Shown: piece after piece, positions 29,297-39,844 of the stretch
How positions within the stretch are numbered: position 1 is the stretch's first letter
Layout of the letters: each line of letters opens with the position of its first letter
From: Hyphomonas sp.
GTDB taxonomy: Bacteria > Pseudomonadota > Alphaproteobacteria > Caulobacterales > Hyphomonadaceae
DNA: 64,000 nt
Direction of reading: 5' to 3'
Assembly (NCBI RefSeq): GCF_016125515.1
Contig: NZ_WGLO01000018.1
Span: 51,891 to 115,890, forward strand
Translations under genes and position numbers: made by a program
The notes under the pieces: model-generated
What the model was told of the DNA's origin: nothing
Seen by the model: the letters and a program-made list of their open reading frames with translations, nothing else
Database searches by the model: none

Positions 29297-29578
29297 CCTG
29301 CATCCCTTATCTTGTGCCCAGTCTACTGCAGGATCATTGAATTCAGGCTGAGCCCGAGCGGGGATTTCGCGCCTCTCCCACCACAATCCGTTAACCTTAC
29401 AAGTTGTGCGGATGCGGCAGGTGCGCCGAAACCGGGCTTACGCCGTCGCGTCCAGCCGGGCCGGTATGGTAAGCGCAGCGCCGGTGCGGCTTATCCCTAA
29501 TATTTTCAAGCCATTCGTAAACCGTCGGGCGCAAATGACCCCAGAGGAAATAGTTTACCGCTGCGCATCAGGGAATGG

Positions 29579-29607
29579 TTGACGCCGAACGGGCGACTGA
29601 CTATCTC
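29579..29607 (+). promoter_or_regulatory. groS: groSL promoter
   Basis: TTGACG (29579-29584), a 17-base spacer and TATCTC (29602-29607) form a sigma70-like promoter whose start point would fall just before or in the CIRCE element at 29618-29644, where HrcA could block it. Confidence 0.6.
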
Positions 29608-29617
29608 CAGCGCATCG

Positions 29618-29644
29618 TTAGCAGTCGACCCGGGTGAGTGCTAA
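29618..29644 (+). promoter_or_regulatory. CIRCE element (HrcA operator) of groSL
   Basis: TTAGCAGTC, nine bases, then GAGTGCTAA match the CIRCE consensus TTAGCACTC-N9-GAGTGCTAA with a single change in the left arm. It lies 81 bases before the groS ATG, as is usual. HrcA repression released on heat shock is the expected control; hrcA itself is not in this window. Confidence 0.95.
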
Positions 29645-29724
29645 TTCACCGCACCTCCCGCCTGCTCGCGACCAGAACCCATAGATAGATCCAAATATCT
29701 GTTTTGATCGAAGAGGCACAAAGA

Positions 29725-30018
29725 ATGAAACTTCGTCCCCTGCATGATCGCGTCGTTGTTCGCCGCATCAAGGAAGAAGAAAAGTCCAAGGGCGGGATCA
29801 TCATCCCCGACACCGCGAAAGAGAAGCCCCAGGAGGGCATCGTCGTTTCCGTCGGCAAAGGCGCCCGCGGTGATGACAATGAGATCATCCCGATGGATGT
29901 GAAACCAAAAGACCGCGTGCTGTTCGGCAAGTGGTCCGGCACGGAAGTCACGATCGACGGCGAAGAGCTGCTGATCATGAAGGAAAGCGACATCTTGGGC
30001 GTCCTGGAGACCAAATAA
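29725..30018 (+). CDS. groS: Co-chaperonin GroES
   Basis: The 97-residue protein begins [15 protein letters not shown] and has the mobile loop ([10 protein letters not shown]) that docks on GroEL. It forms the heptameric lid of the chaperonin. ATG at 29725 is chosen over an earlier in-frame start at 29704 as it gives the canonical N-terminus. groL follows after 46 bp in the same operon, under the CIRCE element. Confidence 0.98.
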   Translation: MKLRPLHDRVVVRRIKEEEKSKGGIIIPDTAKEKPQEGIVVSVGKGARGDDNEIIPMDVKPKDRVLFGKWSGTEVTIDGEELLIMKESDILGVLETK

Positions 30019-30058
30019 GTCTCCGCCCCTTTCCTTCCCCAAACAATTCAAGAGGTAA

Positions 30059-31708
<1,650 letters not shown>

Positions 31709-31738
31709 GCCCGGACCCTTTTCCGGACCAGAAAATCG

Positions 31739-31776
31739 AGCGGCCCTCCGGAGAAATCCGGGGGGCTGTTTCCTTT
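31739..31776 (+). terminator. Terminator of groSL
   Basis: A 14-bp stem with a GAAA tetraloop (31739-31752 pairing with 31757-31770, including several G-U pairs) is followed by TCCTTT, 30 bases after the groL stop. Confidence 0.85.
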
Positions 31777-31859
31777 GGGTCATGATTGCTCCGTGCGGCC
31801 CTCGCTCCTACCATCTCCCGAAACATCACGCCGAAAATGGCGAAGGGGAGAACGCGACG

Positions 31860-33470
31860 ATGGACTGGAACTTCGGTGACATGCTGGACGCCGTGGGCGC
31901 GGCGCTGGGGCCTGAGGACATCGCGCTGGCGCATGGCGACCGGCGCATTTCCTGGCCGGAGATGACCGCACGCTCGAACCGGATTGCCCGTGCGCTGCAC
32001 TCGCTGGGCGCCAAGCCAGGCGACAAGGCGGGATTCTATCTGCGCAACCAGCCGGAATACATGGAAGGATTGGCGGCCTGTTTCAAAGCGCGGCTGGCCC
32101 ATGTGAACGTCAATTACCGCTATCTCGACGATGAGCTTGTCTACATCTTCGACAATTCCGATTCGACCGTTGTGTTCTTCGATGCGGACTTTGCTGCCGA
32201 AGTGGAGCGCGTGCGCGCACGGCTGCCGAAGGTGAAGGTCTGGGTGCAGGTGGGCGGCGCGGAGACCCTACCGTTCGCAAAGGCCTACGAGACGCTGGCC
32301 ACCACAGGCGACCCCTCGCCGCTGAATATCCCCCGCTCGGGCGACGACCTGCTGCTGCTCTATACCGGCGGCACGACCGGCATGCCGAAAGGCGTGATGT
32401 GGACCCATGCCATCTGGCGCGAAGCCGGCATGGAGGGCGCGCGCAAAGCGGGGCTGCCGGTGCCGGCGAATATCGACGAGCATGTGCAGAATGCGCTGAC
32501 CGTGGGACGTTTCTCGCGCCAGGTGCCCGCCTGCCCGCTGATGCACGGGACGGGCCTGTTCACCGCGATGGGCGCGATGCTGAATGGCGGCGGCGTCGTG
32601 ACGCTGACGGAGAACAAGAAGTTCGATCCGGAAAACCTCTGGGCCACGGTCGAGCGCGAAGGCGTGACCAGCATGGCGATCGTTGGCGACGCTTTCGGCA
32701 AACCGATGTTGCAGTGCCTGGATGCCAATCCGGGCCGTTGGAACGTGTCGAGCGTGCTGGCGATCATATCATCCGGCGTTATGTGGAGCGCAGAGGTCAA
32801 ACAGGGACTGCTGAAGCACATGCCGCAGGCCGCGCTGACTGACAGTTTTGGCGCGTCGGAAGCCGTCGGATTCGGATCGTCGATCACCACCGCCGATGGT
32901 GGCACGCAAACCTCGAAGTTCGAGATCGGGCCGGCCTGCAAGGTGTTTACCGAGGATGACCGCGAAGTGGTTCCGGGGAGCGGCGAGCCGGGCTTCATTG
33001 CACGCGGCGGCGCCGTGCCACTGGGCTATTACAAAGACCCCGAAAAGACCGCGAAGACGTACAAGACGATTGGCGGAATGCGCTATGCCATTCCGGGCGA
33101 CTGGTGCACCGTTGAAGCAGATGGTTCGATCACGCTGCTGGGGCGCGGCTCGAACTGCATCAATACGGCTGGCGAGAAGGTCTATCCCGAGGAGGTCGAA
33201 GAAGCGCTGAAATCCCACGCGGCGGTTCGCGATGCGCTGGTGGTGGGCGTGCCGGACGACAAGTGGGGTCAGGCCGTGACGGCGGTTGTGTCACTGGACA
33301 GCGATGTGAGCGAGGACGAGCTGCGCGCCTTCGTGCAGGGCAAGCTGGCAAGGTATAAGGCGCCGAAGCGGATCCTGTTCAAGGACAATCTTGGCCGCGC
33401 CTCAAACGGCAAGGCCGACTACAAGTCGATCAAGGCCTTTGCGTTGGCCGAGCTGGGCATCAGTGGATGA
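31860..33470 (+). CDS. Acyl-CoA synthetase (AMP-binding)
   Basis: This 536-residue member of the ANL adenylate-forming superfamily shows the P-loop motif LLYTGGTTGMPKGVMW, motif A8 region GAAR-like GRGSNCINTAGEKVYPEEVE and the C-terminal Lys in RASNGKADYKS expected for adenylation. The overall pattern resembles FadD3-type or other fatty/steroid-acid CoA ligases. ATG at 31860 has an AGGGGAG ribosome site; the frame is open far into groL but those residues are foreign. Its 3' end overlaps the convergent DUF2474 gene by 11 bases. Confidence 0.93.
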   Translation: MDWNFGDMLDAVGAALGPEDIALAHGDRRISWPEMTARSNRIARALHSLGAKPGDKAGFYLRNQPEYMEGLAACFKARLAHVNVNYRYLDDELVYIFDNSDSTVVFFDADFAAEVERVRARLPKVKVWVQVGGAETLPFAKAYETLATTGDPSPLNIPRSGDDLLLLYTGGTTGMPKGVMWTHAIWREAGMEGARKAGLPVPANIDEHVQNALTVGRFSRQVPACPLMHGTGLFTAMGAMLNGGGVVTLTENKKFDPENLWATVEREGVTSMAIVGDAFGKPMLQCLDANPGRWNVSSVLAIISSGVMWSAEVKQGLLKHMPQAALTDSFGASEAVGFGSSITTADGGTQTSKFEIGPACKVFTEDDREVVPGSGEPGFIARGGAVPLGYYKDPEKTAKTYKTIGGMRYAIPGDWCTVEADGSITLLGRGSNCINTAGEKVYPEEVEEALKSHAAVRDALVVGVPDDKWGQAVTAVVSLDSDVSEDELRAFVQGKLARYKAPKRILFKDNLGRASNGKADYKSIKAFALAELGISG

Positions 33471-33603
33471 ACAGCGCAGCCCGTAACGCATAGGCGACGG
33501 CCGCGACCACGAGCATCGACACGAAGGCGATTACGAAGAACCAGCCAAGGCGCTTCACCAGAGGCTGGTGATCGTCTTCGCCGGGGCCGACCGGCTCAAG
33601 CAT
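33460..33603 (-). CDS. DUF2474-type small subunit of cytochrome bd oxidase
   Basis: A 47-residue ORF starts with ATG at 33603, eight bases inside the end of cydB, and stops at 33460. It has a polar N-terminus, then LVKRLGWFF and one membrane helix (about residues 21-43). LVKRLGWF plus a single helix right after cydB is the layout of DUF2474 proteins, companions of cyanide-insensitive bd oxidases analogous to CydX. The coupled overlap supports real translation. Its short length makes it easy to miss. Confidence 0.8.
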   Translation of the reverse strand: MLEPVGPGEDDHQPLVKRLGWFFVIAFVSMLVVAAVAYALRAALFIH

Positions 33604-34645
33604 GATAGCCGTCACCGGGCTTCACCTTGCCCCAGAACAATCTGTACACGTACGCCGTGTAGATCAGGATGATAGGCAGCATGATGGCCGCGCCGACGAG
33701 CATGAGGCCGAGCGCGTTGTCGCGCGCAGCCGCGTCCCACACGGTCAGCTCAAACGGTACGATATAGGGATAGAGGCTGATGCCGATGCCGAAATAGCCG
33801 GTGATGAAAATACCGGTCGCCAGCAGGAACGGCCGCCAGTCCGGCGCGCTATTGACGCCCGGTTTCATCCAGAGATCACGCGCCAGCCAGATGCAGAGTG
33901 CCATCCCGGTCAGCGGCACCGGCGAGAGCGGCAAAAGTGTCGCAAAGTCGATATACTGCATCGAGAAACCCCATCGGTCGCCGATCGAGGCATCGACCGC
34001 GAGCGTGGCGAGACTGACCGCAAAGAAACAGAACGACACGCCCACGAGCCCCGCGAGCCCCCACTTTCGGGCGCGCAGGAACATCTCCCCCTCGGTCTTG
34101 AGCACAAGCCAGCAGGCGCCGAGCAGCAGGTAGCCGACGGCAACCGAAAGGCCGGTGAGCAGTGTGAAGGGTGTCAGCCAGTCAAACGCACCGCCTGCAA
34201 AGGCGCCATCCTCAACCGCAATGCCCTGCACCATTCCGCCAAGCATGATGCCTTGCGCGAATGCGGCCGCGAATGAGCCGCCGGCGAAGGCGCCGTTCCA
34301 GAAGCGTTTCGTCAGAGGTCGGACGGCTTTATGCCGGAATTCGAATGCGACGCCGCGGAAGATGAGCGCCGCCAGCATGAGGAGGACCGGCAGATAGAAG
34401 GCCGGCATGATGATGGCATAAGCCGTCGGAAAAGCCGCAAACAGCCCACCGCCGCCGATGATCAACCAGGTCTCATTGCCGTCCCAGACCGGCTCGATGG
34501 TCGCGGTCATCATGTTGCGCTCTTCATCGCTGCGCGCGCGGGTCGTCAGCATGCCGACGCCGAGGTCGAATCCGTCGAGAAGAACGTACATCATCACGCC
34601 GATGGCGAGGATGAAAGCCCAGATGAGCGGATAGTCGATTGCCAT
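33596..34645 (-). CDS. cydB: Cytochrome bd-type quinol oxidase subunit II
   Basis: The 349-residue integral membrane protein has about eight to nine helices. It starts MAIDYPLIWAFILAIGVMMYVLLDGFDLGVG, with the conserved Asp-containing DGFDLG, and has EPVWDGNETWLI, the family's best-conserved block. With CydA it oxidises quinol and reduces oxygen to water. The 9-bp gap after cydA and overlap with the DUF2474 gene give a three-gene operon. No cydDC is nearby. Confidence 0.96.
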   Translation of the reverse strand: MAIDYPLIWAFILAIGVMMYVLLDGFDLGVGMLTTRARSDEERNMMTATIEPVWDGNETWLIIGGGGLFAAFPTAYAIIMPAFYLPVLLMLAALIFRGVAFEFRHKAVRPLTKRFWNGAFAGGSFAAAFAQGIMLGGMVQGIAVEDGAFAGGAFDWLTPFTLLTGLSVAVGYLLLGACWLVLKTEGEMFLRARKWGLAGLVGVSFCFFAVSLATLAVDASIGDRWGFSMQYIDFATLLPLSPVPLTGMALCIWLARDLWMKPGVNSAPDWRPFLLATGIFITGYFGIGISLYPYIVPFELTVWDAAARDNALGLMLVGAAIMLPIILIYTAYVYRLFWGKVKPGDGYHA

Positions 34646-34654
34646 GTCCGTCCC

Positions 34655-36073
34655 CTATTCCGCAGCCACGATATCGTCCGGCGCCTCGGCCGGTTCGTCG
34701 ACCGCACCGAGCGGTGAGCCGGGCGCGCGGCGCTCCTTGCCGGAGGCGCCGGGTGGCCTGTCGTCAAATCCGCGGGTGGCGATGCGCGCCATGTAGACCA
34801 CGCCGGCGGTAAAGATGATGGCATAGACGACCATGAAGACCAGCAGCGAGGTGGCCACCTGCCCCGCGCTGACCGGCGAGACGCTATCGACCGTGCGCAG
34901 AACGCCGTAGACGGTATAGGGCTGGCGCCCGACTTCCGCGACGACCCAGCCGGTGACAACGGCGAGGAACCCCAATCCGCCGGCTGGAACCGCCGCCATA
35001 TGGAACAAGCCGGGATGGTCGAGACGATTGCGCCACCAGAGGAACAGGCCCCACAGACCCATCGCCAACATGCCGAGGCCGCAGCCGACCATGATACGGA
35101 ATGACCAGAAGACGATCCACATCGGCGGCAGATCGGACTTCGGCCAGGCATCAAGACCGTGGAGGATTTCGCCGTCCTTAACGTTCGGGAACAGGTAAGG
35201 GCTCGTGCCCGGGACGGTGATGCCGGAATGTCCGCATTCGGAATTGTCCGGCCAAGCAACCAGCACGGTGCCCTGGACAGGCGCTGAAGTGCACCAGCCT
35301 TCGATGGTGGCGACCTTGGCAGGCTGGTGCTTGTGCGCCACTTCGCCCGACCAATGGCCCGCGAAAATCTGCACTGGCATGGCCAGCGCGAGCGTGCCTG
35401 CGGCCATGCGCATCTGCCAGCGGGTCGGCTCGGTGGTGCGCCCCTTCAAAACCTGCCAGGCGCCCGCTGCCAGCACGACCGCAGCGGTCGTGGTGTAGGC
35501 AGCCAGCAGCATATGCATCAGGCGGCTGGGGAAGCTCGGATTGAAGATCACTTTCATCCAGTCGGTTGCGTAAAGGTTGCCCGTCGCTGCATCGACGGCA
35601 AAACCATCGGGTGTCTGCATCCAGCTATTGGCCGACAGTATCCAGAAAGCCGAGATCGTGGTGCCGATGGCAACAGCGCAGGTGGCGACGAAGTGGAGCG
35701 TACGGCCGACCTTGTTCCAGCCGAACAACATGACGCCCAGGAAGGTCGCTTCGAGGAAGAAGGCTGTCAGGACTTCATAGCCAAGCAGAGGTCCAATCAC
35801 ACTGCCCGTGATCTCGGAGAAGACGCTCCAATTGGTGCCGAACTGATAGCTCATCACCACGCCGGACACGACGCCCATGGCAAAGGCGAGCGCGAAGATC
35901 TTCACCCAATGCAGGTACAGCCGCCTGAACACATCATTCTTCGTGCGAAGCCAGAGGCCCTCGCAAACGGCCAGAAAGGCGGCGAGACCGATGGTGAATG
36001 CCGGAAACAGGATGTGGAAGGCAACGACGAAGGCGAACTGGAGCCGCGAAAGCAAGAGGGCGTCAAGTTCCAT
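34655..36073 (-). CDS. cydA: Cytochrome bd-type quinol oxidase subunit I (CIO-like)
   Basis: The 472-residue haem subunit has the N-terminal axial haem ligand H20 in FAFVVAFHILFPAF (E. coli H19), QFGTNWSVFSE, GYEVLTAFFLEATFLG and the later MVGCGLGML and GWVVAEVGRQPY blocks. The length and short Q-loop are those of CIO-type (cyanide-insensitive) oxidases rather than the long-Q-loop E. coli form; that subtype call is inferred. ATG at 36073 is used. It should support respiration at low oxygen or under cyanide/sulphide stress. Confidence 0.95.
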   Translation of the reverse strand: MELDALLLSRLQFAFVVAFHILFPAFTIGLAAFLAVCEGLWLRTKNDVFRRLYLHWVKIFALAFAMGVVSGVVMSYQFGTNWSVFSEITGSVIGPLLGYEVLTAFFLEATFLGVMLFGWNKVGRTLHFVATCAVAIGTTISAFWILSANSWMQTPDGFAVDAATGNLYATDWMKVIFNPSFPSRLMHMLLAAYTTTAAVVLAAGAWQVLKGRTTEPTRWQMRMAAGTLALAMPVQIFAGHWSGEVAHKHQPAKVATIEGWCTSAPVQGTVLVAWPDNSECGHSGITVPGTSPYLFPNVKDGEILHGLDAWPKSDLPPMWIVFWSFRIMVGCGLGMLAMGLWGLFLWWRNRLDHPGLFHMAAVPAGGLGFLAVVTGWVVAEVGRQPYTVYGVLRTVDSVSPVSAGQVATSLLVFMVVYAIIFTAGVVYMARIATRGFDDRPPGASGKERRAPGSPLGAVDEPAEAPDDIVAAE

Positions 36074-36166
36074 GGCTGCGGCGCTCCAGTCGTTCAGGAT
36101 GTGCAAGCTTCTGCACAGCTTTAACGCGGAAACATCACCCTACCAAATGCCGCGCGATATTACGCC

Positions 36167-36598
36167 TCAGCCCTTGCGGCGCAGCGTGCGGAACACCGCG
36201 TCGGCGCGGGCCGCCAGTCCGCCGTCTTCCTTCACGATGCGCGCGGTGACGTGCACGAACTCGCCATCAACGGCCGTGACAACCGGATGAGCTTCGATCC
36301 ATTCGCCCTCGCGGGCGATTTCCATGAACTCGACGGTCAGCTTGATGGTGACGGACATCTTGCCGGTGGCAGACCAGACCGCCCAGGCGAGCGCGCTGTC
36401 TGCAAAGGCGCAGGCCATGCCGCCATGCAGGAAGCCCATTCCGTTGCAATGCCGGTCGAGTACCCAGAGACCGGTGCGGATGTCGCCTTCACCGGTCGCG
36501 CGGTAGCTGGGACCGTTATGAAGGGTGAACTTTCCCCGGGATGGCGTGGCCGCAAAGCCGGGACGCGGGTCCCGGACCGGCACGGCCGCGTCAGCCAC
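36167..36598 (-). CDS. PaaI-like thioesterase (hotdog fold)
   Basis: The 143-residue hotdog-fold acyl-CoA thioesterase has FLHGGMACAFADSALAWAV, the family active-site helix (HGG, then a carboxylate a few residues on), and strand SVTIKLTVEFME. I chose GTG at 36598, with GGAAG 8 bases upstream and an 8-bp overlap with the DUF192 stop; a longer open frame to 36763 lies inside that gene. Substrate unknown. Confidence 0.85.
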   Translation of the reverse strand: MADAAVPVRDPRPGFAATPSRGKFTLHNGPSYRATGEGDIRTGLWVLDRHCNGMGFLHGGMACAFADSALAWAVWSATGKMSVTIKLTVEFMEIAREGEWIEAHPVVTAVDGEFVHVTARIVKEDGGLAARADAVFRTLRRKG

Positions 36599-37046
36599 CG
36601 GCGCTTCCGAAGATCGGATGCGTGACCTTGTCGCCCGGATTGATGCCCAGTTCCTTGGCGCGGCCGCCCGGAATTTCGAGGACAGCGCGAACCGGAACGC
36701 CCGGGCCAAGCGAACGCAGCGAGCCGGGCACTGCATTACGGGCGATCGCAATGACTTCGCCATCTGCGTCCATGAACAGCATGTCGAGCGGGATGAGTGT
36801 GTTCTTCATCCACATGGCCGCGGGGCGCACTTCGCCGAAATCGAACAGCATGCCAGCATCGGGCGCGAGGCTTTCGCGGAACATCAGGCCTTCACGGATC
36901 GAGTCCGGCGTGTCCGCGATCTCGACCGTGAACTTGTGGACGGTTTCGCCCGACTTGATCGACAGCGGCGTGACCGCGAGCTGGGCGAATGCGAGCTGGC
37001 CCATGAAGGCCAGTGCGGCGAAGAAGGTGAGGATATGGCGGGTCAT
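36591..37046 (-). CDS. DUF192 exported protein
   Basis: The 151-residue protein has a signal peptide (HILTFFAALAFMGQLAFAQ) and a DUF192 domain: REGLMFRESLAPDAGMLFDF, the conserved MWMKNTLIPLDMLFMD and a C-terminal VLEIPGGRAKELGI. DUF192 proteins are compact beta folds found in the periplasm of bacteria and archaea; the role is unknown. ATG at 37046 places the signal peptide right at the start. It overlaps the thioesterase gene. Confidence 0.9.
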   Translation of the reverse strand: MTRHILTFFAALAFMGQLAFAQLAVTPLSIKSGETVHKFTVEIADTPDSIREGLMFRESLAPDAGMLFDFGEVRPAAMWMKNTLIPLDMLFMDADGEVIAIARNAVPGSLRSLGPGVPVRAVLEIPGGRAKELGINPGDKVTHPIFGSAGG

Positions 37047-37096
37047 GCAGCGAGGAATAAAGGGGCAATTCGCGGGCGGCAAGCGCCAGACGCTGT

Positions 37097-37624
37097 TCAG
37101 CGGCGCGGGCGCACCGTGAGGACATGCGTTCCCTTGGCACCCGACTCGATGATCACCTCCAGCTCGACGCCGGGCTCGACATCGTCAAAGCCGGCTTTGC
37201 GCAGGGCTACGGCATGAACGAAGATGTCTTCTTCATGCCCTTCGCGCCGAACGAAGCCATAACCGCGGGCCCGGTTGAACCATTTCAGGGTGACCGGCTC
37301 GAAGGCGAGCTGCTCGCCGCGCTCCTTGGCGACGGCGGCGCGCGGGCGCTCCATTTCGATGACATGGACGGTCTGCCAGCCGCGCGGACGGCGCGCCGCG
37401 TCGCAGACGATCTTGGCCCCTTCATCCGCGAAGGTTTCGCCATAATCGCGCAGGCTAGAAATGTGCAGCATCACGTCACCGATGAGCGCCGCATCCGACG
37501 TTGATTCCACAACGATAAATCCATACCCCTTGGCGCTGTCGAACCATTTCACATGGCCGATTACGCGGACAACAGGCTCAGCCGCCGGCGGTTCTGGTTC
37601 GCTTCTTGCCACGCTATTGTTCAT
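37097..37624 (-). CDS. Tandem cold-shock domain protein
   Basis: The 175-residue protein contains two cold-shock domains: residues ~22-90 ([15 protein letters not shown], with a longer loop including VMLHISSL) and ~108-173 ([24 protein letters not shown]). Both keep RNP1-like KGYGF/RGYGF. This double-CSD architecture is typical of alphaproteobacteria. It should bind single-stranded RNA or DNA. The linker is charged. It is the first gene of the run with DUF192 and the thioesterase, with a 50-bp gap. Confidence 0.95.
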   Translation of the reverse strand: MNNSVARSEPEPPAAEPVVRVIGHVKWFDSAKGYGFIVVESTSDAALIGDVMLHISSLRDYGETFADEGAKIVCDAARRPRGWQTVHVIEMERPRAAVAKERGEQLAFEPVTLKWFNRARGYGFVRREGHEEDIFVHAVALRKAGFDDVEPGVELEVIIESGAKGTHVLTVRPRR

Positions 37625-37749
37625 CAACCCACATTTCCCAGAGGCGAAAACTAATCCGCGATTCCGCGCTTGTCACGCAAAGTTCACGAGCCCGAAGTGA
37701 TTCGGTTTCTCATTCGGGGGGAGATGCGGCGAAATGAAGGCAGAAAACC

Positions 37750-37824
37750 TGGCAGTCCCTAGGGGAGTCGAACCCCTCTTTTCAGGTTGAAAACCTGACG
37801 TCCTAACCGATAGACGAAGGGACC
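37750..37824 (-). tRNA. tRNA-Glu (TTC)
   Basis: Read on the minus strand from 37824, the sequence folds as a cloverleaf. It has an acceptor stem GGTCCCT/AGGGACT (one G-U end pair), a D-arm GTC...GGAC, an anticodon stem TCAGG/CCTGA with loop TTTTCAA (anticodon TTC) and a T-arm AGGGG-TTCGACT-CCCCT. The discriminator is G and CCA is encoded (37750-37752). Confidence 0.97.
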
Positions 37825-37901
37825 GCACCGGTTCGAGAGGCGCGATATAGCGACTGATTCAATACAGAGCAACCCACCTCACAGCGTTTGCCGAAGAATG
37901 T

Positions 37902-39710
37902 TCACAGGCGCGTAAGGTCGAGGGTTTCGAGCTGTACCCTGTCGCGGCCATTCCAGTTGTCGGCCTTCAATCGACCGACCACGCTGAACCGGCCACCCTG
38001 GCGCAGGGCATCTCCGATGGGGGTGCCCTCGGCCCGCCAGGCGATGGCTTCCAGCCGGCCGCTGGAATCCTCGATCGTGTAGCGCAGATGCTGGGTGCCG
38101 ACGCGGCGCACGCCTGTGACACTGACATCCTGCAACATGAACACAGGCTCCGGCGCGCCGACGCCGAAGGGACCGAGCGAAGCGATGCCGGCCACGAGCT
38201 GGACTGTAGCGGCGCCCGGCGCGACGAGGGCGTCAATCTCGAGGTCAAGCGCGGCATCACGCTCGGCCGCGAAGGCGGACATGTGGTCCAACATCCAGGC
38301 ATCGAAGGCCGGAAGCTGTTCCGGATCGAGGCTGAGACCGGCGGCCATGGCATGCCCACCGCCGGAGAGGACCACGCCCTGGCGGGCGGCCTCCGAAATG
38401 GCGGCGCCGAGATTGACGCCTGTGACCGAACGGCCCGAGCCTTTGGCGACCGGGCCGAGGCCGTCTCCCCAACCAATGACAATGCTGGGCAGGTGGAACC
38501 GATCCTTGAGCCGGCCTGCCACGATGCCGATGACGCCGGGGTGCCAGCCTTCGCCGGCGGCGATCAGGATGCCGCGATCAGGCCGTTCGGCGAGCGCCCG
38601 CTCGGCCTGCGCCGTAGCTGCGTCGAGGATGGCCGCTTCGAGCGCCTTGCGCTCATCGTTGAGACCATGAAGCCGCTCCGCCAGTTCGATGGCTTCCTGC
38701 CGGTCGTCGGTCGCGAGCAGCTTGGCCGCAAGCCAAGGGTCACCGACGCGGCCCCCGGCATTCAGGCGCGGTCCCAGCAGGAACGTCGCGTGGTAGACGG
38801 TTTCGATCTTGCCGATGCCTGAGACATCCGCGAGGGCACGCAGGCCCGGATTCTGGTCGCGGGCCATCATGTTGAGCCCCTGACGCACGAAGGCGCGGTT
38901 GACGCCTCTCAGGGGCGCCATATCGCACAGGGTGCCGAGGGCGCAGAGGTCCAGTAACGGCAGGATGTCCGGCAGGCCGTTCGGCGGCGCGATACCGCGC
39001 TCGCGGGCGAGGCGGTTCATGGCCGCGACGAACACAAACACGACACCGGCGGCGGCCAGATGGCCCTGCCCTGAGTTGCAATCGGGCCTGTTCGGGTTCA
39101 CCAGCGCGGCCGTCTTCGGCACCGTTCCGGACATCAGGTGGTGGTCAATCACCACGATGGGAAGGCCAATCGCATCGGCCTCATCGAGCGCCCGCACCGC
39201 TGCCGCGCCGCAATCGACCGTGATTACGAGTTCTGCGCCCTTGGATTTGAGGTAGCGGAACGCCTCCGGCGAGGGGCCGTACCCTTCTTCGAGCCGGTCC
39301 GGCACATAGAGGCCGAGATCGCGGCCCCAGGCCCGGTAATAGCGCGCCAGAATGGCCGACGATGTGCCGCCATCGACGTCATAATCGGCAAACACTACCA
39401 CCTTGCGACCATCGAGGATGGCGTCAAGAACGATGCCAGCGGCCTTGTCCATGTCGGCAAAGCTGCTGGGGTCGGGGAAAAACTCGCGCAGGGTGGGCGC
39501 CAAATAACCCGGCGCATCGGCAGTTTCGACACCGCGCGCGGCGAGCAGGCGCGCCAGAAGGTCAATCCCGCCCACTGCTGGTAGCAATGCCTGGACCCGG
39601 CGCGGATCAGCCTGATGCACCCGCCAACGGCGCCCGCCGATCGACAGATCTGGAGGCTGGACGGGATCTGGGGGCGCGCGTTTGGCAGGCTTCGTCATTG
39701 TGTGGATCAT
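37902..39710 (-). CDS. recJ: Single-stranded-DNA-specific exonuclease RecJ
   Basis: The 602-residue DHH-family nuclease degrades single-stranded DNA 5' to 3' in repair and recombination. It shows the N-terminal motif FADYDVDGGTS (DxDxDG), VITVDCG, the DHH motif VIDHHLMSG, later GPRLNAGGRVG (DHHA1-associated region) and SGGGHAMAAG, followed by the OB-like C-terminal domain. Two ATGs (39710 and 39698) are close together; I report the first. The full set of metal ligands appears intact. Confidence 0.96.
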   Translation of the reverse strand: MIHTMTKPAKRAPPDPVQPPDLSIGGRRWRVHQADPRRVQALLPAVGGIDLLARLLAARGVETADAPGYLAPTLREFFPDPSSFADMDKAAGIVLDAILDGRKVVVFADYDVDGGTSSAILARYYRAWGRDLGLYVPDRLEEGYGPSPEAFRYLKSKGAELVITVDCGAAAVRALDEADAIGLPIVVIDHHLMSGTVPKTAALVNPNRPDCNSGQGHLAAAGVVFVFVAAMNRLARERGIAPPNGLPDILPLLDLCALGTLCDMAPLRGVNRAFVRQGLNMMARDQNPGLRALADVSGIGKIETVYHATFLLGPRLNAGGRVGDPWLAAKLLATDDRQEAIELAERLHGLNDERKALEAAILDAATAQAERALAERPDRGILIAAGEGWHPGVIGIVAGRLKDRFHLPSIVIGWGDGLGPVAKGSGRSVTGVNLGAAISEAARQGVVLSGGGHAMAAGLSLDPEQLPAFDAWMLDHMSAFAAERDAALDLEIDALVAPGAATVQLVAGIASLGPFGVGAPEPVFMLQDVSVTGVRRVGTQHLRYTIEDSSGRLEAIAWRAEGTPIGDALRQGGRFSVVGRLKADNWNGRDRVQLETLDLTRL

Positions 39711-39844
39711 TCCGAATCGGAGCCCAGACTAACGCGCCCAGCCCGGGAACAATATGGCCCGGCCTCACAAGGCCACCCGCACGGGCTGGCGCGCAGCGCC
39801 ATCTGCCCTTATGGGCATGCGCAACGCAAACGGAGAATCGTCCC

